A DNA stretch of 6,729 nt from Flavobacteriaceae bacterium UBA6231 (lineage in GTDB: Bacteria; Bacteroidota; Bacteroidia; Flavobacteriales; Flavobacteriaceae), in assembly GCA_002441545.1 (NCBI GenBank), contig DJWL01000170.1, forward strand, positions 1 to 6,729, read 5' to 3'. Every line of letters starts with the position of its first letter. The first letter of the stretch is position 1. The notes under the pieces are model-generated. The model saw only the letters and a program-made list of their open reading frames with translations. It was not told where the DNA came from and did no database searches. Made by a program: the position numbers and the translations under genes. Below are positions 4,761 to 6,729 of this stretch, piece by piece.

Positions 4761-5160
4761 CTATTTTAAATGTTCCAAAGTTTTTATAATGCGCTTGTTG
4801 CAGAATAACATCCCTATAATTATTTAAGCAAATAAAGCCTTTCTTTGCTCCCATTTTCTTTAGCTGCTTAACAACTCTTTTCATTAAAAATTCACTTTTA
4901 AAAGAAAGTAAAGAACAATCTGCCTTTATATAATCATCTAATTCTTGAGGTTCTAATTGATAGTCTTTTATTAATTGCCAATAATGTTGATTATTCCAAA
5001 TTAACTTTATTTCGCTACCTATAGATTTTACATTTAAAACCTCTTTAAGCGCTTCACTTAAATTGCCTCCAGATAGATAACCCCACCCTTCAGGTTTTTC
5101 TAATTCGTTTAACATCTGATACGGATAAACTATAAAATATTTTGGATTCCAATTAGCCAT
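4750..5160 (-). CDS. Hypothetical protein, 136 residues, coupled to XRE regulator
   Basis: I do not recognise this protein. It has no signal peptide or membrane helix. It begins MANWNPKYFIVYPYQMLNEL and has a WGYLSGGNLSEALKEVL segment near residues 26-43, an acidic-aromatic middle (WNNQHYWQLIKDYQLEPQELDDYIK) and a basic helix (FLMKRVVKQLKKMGAKKG) at about 92-109, then a short hydrophobic strand and a tail ending KIEKV. Its ATG overlaps the stop of the upstream XRE gene by 8 bases (ATGGCTAA), implying translational coupling and a functional link. A regulator gene overlapping a downstream small gene is a common toxin-antitoxin arrangement, but no known toxin motif is visible, so the role stays open. 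It is the last gene of the cluster and ends in the bidirectional terminator. Confidence 0.8.
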   Translation of the reverse strand: MANWNPKYFIVYPYQMLNELEKPEGWGYLSGGNLSEALKEVLNVKSIGSEIKLIWNNQHYWQLIKDYQLEPQELDDYIKADCSLLSFKSEFLMKRVVKQLKKMGAKKGFICLNNYRDVILQQAHYKNFGTFKIEKV

Positions 5161-5392
5161 ATATTTTTCCTTTTTTATGTATAATTGACATTTCTAAATA
5201 CTGGATCAGTTTAATAAAAGTAACCGCATTCATTGTTACTTTTCCTGAATGATACTCACTAATTCTAGCCTTCGCCACGCCAAGAAAATCAGCAAGCTCT
5301 TTTGCAGAGCCTGCTTTTTTAATTGCTAAATTTACGATTGTTATAATAAACTCTCTTTCCTCTAAATTATTTTTTTCAACTGTTTTAGTCAT
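5153..5392 (-). CDS. XRE/Cro-like helix-turn-helix regulator, 79 residues
   Basis: A small DNA-binding protein. Residues 29-51, SAKELADFLGVAKARISEYHSGK, form a classic Cro/CI-type helix-turn-helix: ELADFLGV is the first helix and turn, ARISEYHSG the recognition helix. The helices around it (REFIITIVNLAIKKAG before, TFIKLIQYLEMSIIHKKG after) complete a five-helix domain, so the protein is little more than the binding domain. Such proteins bind palindromes as dimers; the perfect palindrome at 4001-4018 and the inverted repeat at 226-250 are the candidate sites here. It starts 5 bases after the preceding stop and overlaps the next gene by 8 bases. It could be an antitoxin-type autoregulator or the repressor of the SprT-like gene. 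Confidence 0.88.
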   Translation of the reverse strand: MTKTVEKNNLEEREFIITIVNLAIKKAGSAKELADFLGVAKARISEYHSGKVTMNAVTFIKLIQYLEMSIIHKKGKIYG

Positions 5393-5397
5393 GGCAC

Positions 5398-5733
5398 TTA
5401 ATTTACTAATTCACACGTATCTCCAATATAAAAAACCCACTCACAATTTGCTTTATCGGTGAAATAGATCTCTTTAAGATTGGATGATATTTCTCCTTTG
5501 AACTCTGCTCCAATTTCAACTTCAGAACCTTGTTTTCTGGCATCCTCAATTTTTAATACTTTAAATTTTACTTTTTCACCTGGAGTGTGTACACTTTCTT
5601 TTTCTTCGATAAATTCTTCAGCAGCAAAACGAATGTCTTGTATTTCTTGAATGTCTTCAAATTCAAAACCTAAACGTACTGCATGTTGGATTATTAATAA
5701 TGTTTCGTTATTATCGTTTTTTGTGTTTTCCAT
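5398..5733 (-). CDS. Hypothetical acidic protein, 111 residues
   Basis: I do not recognise this protein. The frame is open up to 5850, but the ATG at 5733 (MENTKNDNNETLL) is the likely start: the longer form would overlap the upstream gene by about 90 bases and add a Phe/Tyr/Lys-rich sequence of untypical composition. The protein is strongly acidic. Residues 10-45 are mainly helical (LLIIQHAVRLGFEFEDIQEI, then an IRFAAEEFIEEKE helix). Residues 50-111 look like a small beta domain (PGEKVKFKVLKIEDARKQGS, then VEIGAEFKGEI, WVFYIGDTCELV). It is probably cytoplasmic. It sits 25 bp after the preceding gene and 5 bp before the XRE regulator gene, in one likely transcript. Confidence 0.75.
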   Translation of the reverse strand: MENTKNDNNETLLIIQHAVRLGFEFEDIQEIQDIRFAAEEFIEEKESVHTPGEKVKFKVLKIEDARKQGSEVEIGAEFKGEISSNLKEIYFTDKANCEWVFYIGDTCELVN

Positions 5734-5758
5734 GATATAGTTTTTATAATATTTTAAA

Positions 5759-6028
5759 TTAAAATAGTTGAGGAAATAACTTTTGAATTTCTTTTTTGTG
5801 AGTAACATCATTTCCGTAATCTGCAATTTTATCAATCCAATCACTATCAAAATAACCTATTAAATGACTTGATTCTATTATTGCAAATTTTTTCATTTTT
5901 GCTTCATCTTCCCATTCCCAAGCTACATAGCCAATAAAATGATCTGCTTTTGGAACTAATACAACACCAGCAATTGCTTTTCCGTTTACTAGTGTATAAT
6001 TGTTTGATTTTGTTTTAATTGAATTCAT
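5759..6028 (-). CDS. Hypothetical protein, 89 residues
   Basis: I do not recognise this protein. It starts at ATG 6028 with MNSIKTKSNNYTLVNGKAIA. Residues 11-35 look like beta strands (YTLVNGKAIAGVVLVPKADH). Next come FIGYVAWEWEDEAKMKKFAI and HLIGYFDSDWIDKIADYGND, both rich in Trp, Tyr and Asp, and a helical end (HKKEIQKLFPQLF). There is no signal peptide or membrane segment. The gap to the gene before it is 36 bp and to the gene after it 25 bp; neither has a recognisable promoter or terminator, so it is likely part of the same transcript. Confidence 0.75.
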   Translation of the reverse strand: MNSIKTKSNNYTLVNGKAIAGVVLVPKADHFIGYVAWEWEDEAKMKKFAIIESSHLIGYFDSDWIDKIADYGNDVTHKKEIQKLFPQLF

Positions 6029-6064
6029 TTGATTTTAATTTTTTTTACAAGAAGGACATACACA

Positions 6065-6322
6065 CTAATATTTTACATTTTCTCTTATCAATTTATATAT
6101 CTCGCTCCATTTCATTACCCTAAAATCATTGTTTGAAACTTGTTGAATAAGTGCATTAGTTTTTACTTGCCAGTCCCCTTTCTTGCCTGAAGCTTTCAAT
6201 TGATCTAATTCTCTTAATTTGTCCTGGACACTATTATAATTATCAGAAAGATATTCTAACAGTAATTTTTCCGTAAACAAAGCTTCCATGTTATCACTAT
6301 TACTCTCTACTCTTAATTCCAT
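6065..6322 (-). CDS. Hypothetical helical protein, 85 residues
   Basis: I do not recognise this protein. It is predicted by eye to be nearly all helical: MEALFTEKLLLEYLSDNYNS, VQDKLRELDQLKASGKKGDW and VKTNALIQQVSNN, ending KWSEIYKLIRENVKY. The heptad-like leucines in residues 15-45 could form a short coiled coil. No export signal is present. It follows the preceding gene after only 2 bases, so the two are tightly coupled. Confidence 0.75.
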   Translation of the reverse strand: MELRVESNSDNMEALFTEKLLLEYLSDNYNSVQDKLRELDQLKASGKKGDWQVKTNALIQQVSNNDFRVMKWSEIYKLIRENVKY

Positions 6323-6324
6323 GT

Positions 6325-6636
6325 TTATCTGTTTTTAAATCTGTTATCTATTTGTTTTTCTAACCTTTTTTTAGCCCTTTCATATGTTGTGCTTGTAACA
6401 TTAGCCTCTTTAATTGCTCTTTTCTCTTCATAGGAGTTAATTAATACACTTTCATTTTTCATTCTCAGCATTCTTTGTTTCTCATTTTCTTGAGTTATCT
6501 CATTTCTTAGTTTTTGAAAAATATTTAAAACAAAATAATATCTCTTACTTCTAATGTGTGTAATTGGGTCTTTATAAAAAGATAGTTGATACAAAAGGTT
6601 TTTGGCTTGTTCTATTTTATTCTCTTTAGTTTTCAT
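6325..6636 (-). CDS. Hypothetical basic protein with possible C-terminal helix-turn-helix, 103 residues
   Basis: I do not recognise this protein. It is Lys/Arg/Glu-rich and helical. Residues 8-63 form long charged helices (IEQAKNLLYQLSFYKDPITH, IFQKLRNEITQENEKQRMLR). The C-terminal part, EEKRAIKEANVTSTTYERAK followed by KRLEKQI, has the spacing of a helix-turn-helix: helix, a turn at NVT, then a recognition-like helix with Arg and Lys. Together with the basic charge this suggests nucleic-acid binding, by eye only. It is the first complete gene of the cluster; its stop is 2 bases before the ATG of the next gene. If the window is circular, it follows the gene cut by the window start after about 70 bases. 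Confidence 0.75.
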   Translation of the reverse strand: MKTKENKIEQAKNLLYQLSFYKDPITHIRSKRYYFVLNIFQKLRNEITQENEKQRMLRMKNESVLINSYEEKRAIKEANVTSTTYERAKKRLEKQIDNRFKNR

Positions 6637-6707
6637 GGCTATTTTAATTAATAAGCCTTTTTTTCACTTGCTTAGGTGATTAGTGTTATTTTCTCTCCAG
6701 GTTGTTT
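6637..6707. other. Short non-coding gap before the small-gene cluster
   Basis: There is no TAnnTTTG box on the minus strand here, so the cluster probably depends on a promoter further upstream, beyond the window end or across the junction if circular. On the plus strand GGCTATT (6638-6644) and AATAAGCC (6650-6657), with one bulged A, precede a run of seven T, a weak terminator-like fold. TCACTT and AGGTGA (6664-6679) form a second small inverted repeat. Confidence 0.35.
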
Positions 6708-6729
6708 TCAGTCAGAACATCCATGAAAG
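6708..6729 (-). CDS. Possible 3' end of the gene at 1-203, if the molecule is circular
   Basis: Joining base 1 to base 6729 on the minus strand continues the open frame as N F H G C S D and a TGA at 6708-6710. The result would be a 74-residue protein. A random frame would usually close within some tens of codons, so this is supportive rather than decisive. If the molecule is not circular, these bases belong to an unknown neighbour. Confidence 0.4.

Noticed and set aside
5734..5850. Longer start (5850) for the 111-residue gene
   Set aside because: The extension overlaps the upstream gene by about 90 bases and encodes an atypical Phe/Tyr/Lys-rich stretch; ATG 5733 lies cleanly in the gap.
6686..6729. 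Alternative minus-strand gene end reading MDVLTENNLERK then TAA
   Set aside because: Too short to judge, and it is in a different frame from the one that continues the gene at 1-203 in a circle.

Overview
The window is very AT-rich and reads as a small plasmid from a member of the Bacteroidota, most likely Flavobacteriia. Four things point that way: candidate promoters with the Bacteroidota -7 motif TAnnTTTG, starts without Shine-Dalgarno sequences, a signal peptide ending in FSQ, and an iteron origin beside a Rep-type initiator gene. The two ends may be one continuous molecule. The gene cut at base 1 can be continued from base 6729 and closes after seven more codons at a size that suits it, so this could be a whole 6.7-kb circle opened inside a gene. 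I see no relaxase, partition genes, transposase or resistance gene.

Layout. Bases 1-203 hold the 5' part of a small minus-strand gene. Bases 332-1746 are a minus-strand cassette: a secreted M23 peptidase, a secreted thermonuclease overlapping it by 4 bp, a 106-residue unknown protein, and a strong terminator. Bases 1747-2289 are non-coding and hold ten 23-bp iterons of two subtypes. Bases 2333-3478 encode the probable replication initiator (minus), closed by its own terminator. Bases 3479-4030 are regulatory: a rep promoter with an operator-like palindrome between its boxes, a leader containing an intrinsic terminator, a 46-codon hydrophobic ORF, and an 18-bp palindrome before the next gene. 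Bases 4031-4744 (plus) encode a SprT-like zinc metalloprotease with a C-terminal zinc ribbon. It converges on a six-gene minus-strand cluster (6636 to 4750) of small unknown proteins, including one XRE-type regulator, and both units end in one shared palindromic terminator.

How it may work together. Rep and the iterons form the replication module; the palindrome and the leader terminator suggest copy number is set at rep transcription. The secreted peptidase and nuclease form one envelope- or extracellular-acting unit. The SprT-like protease behind a palindromic operator and the small-gene cluster with its XRE regulator are accessory modules. The XRE gene overlapping an unknown 136-residue gene has toxin-antitoxin-like geometry, but no toxin family was recognised. 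All functional links beyond the recognised domains are inference.
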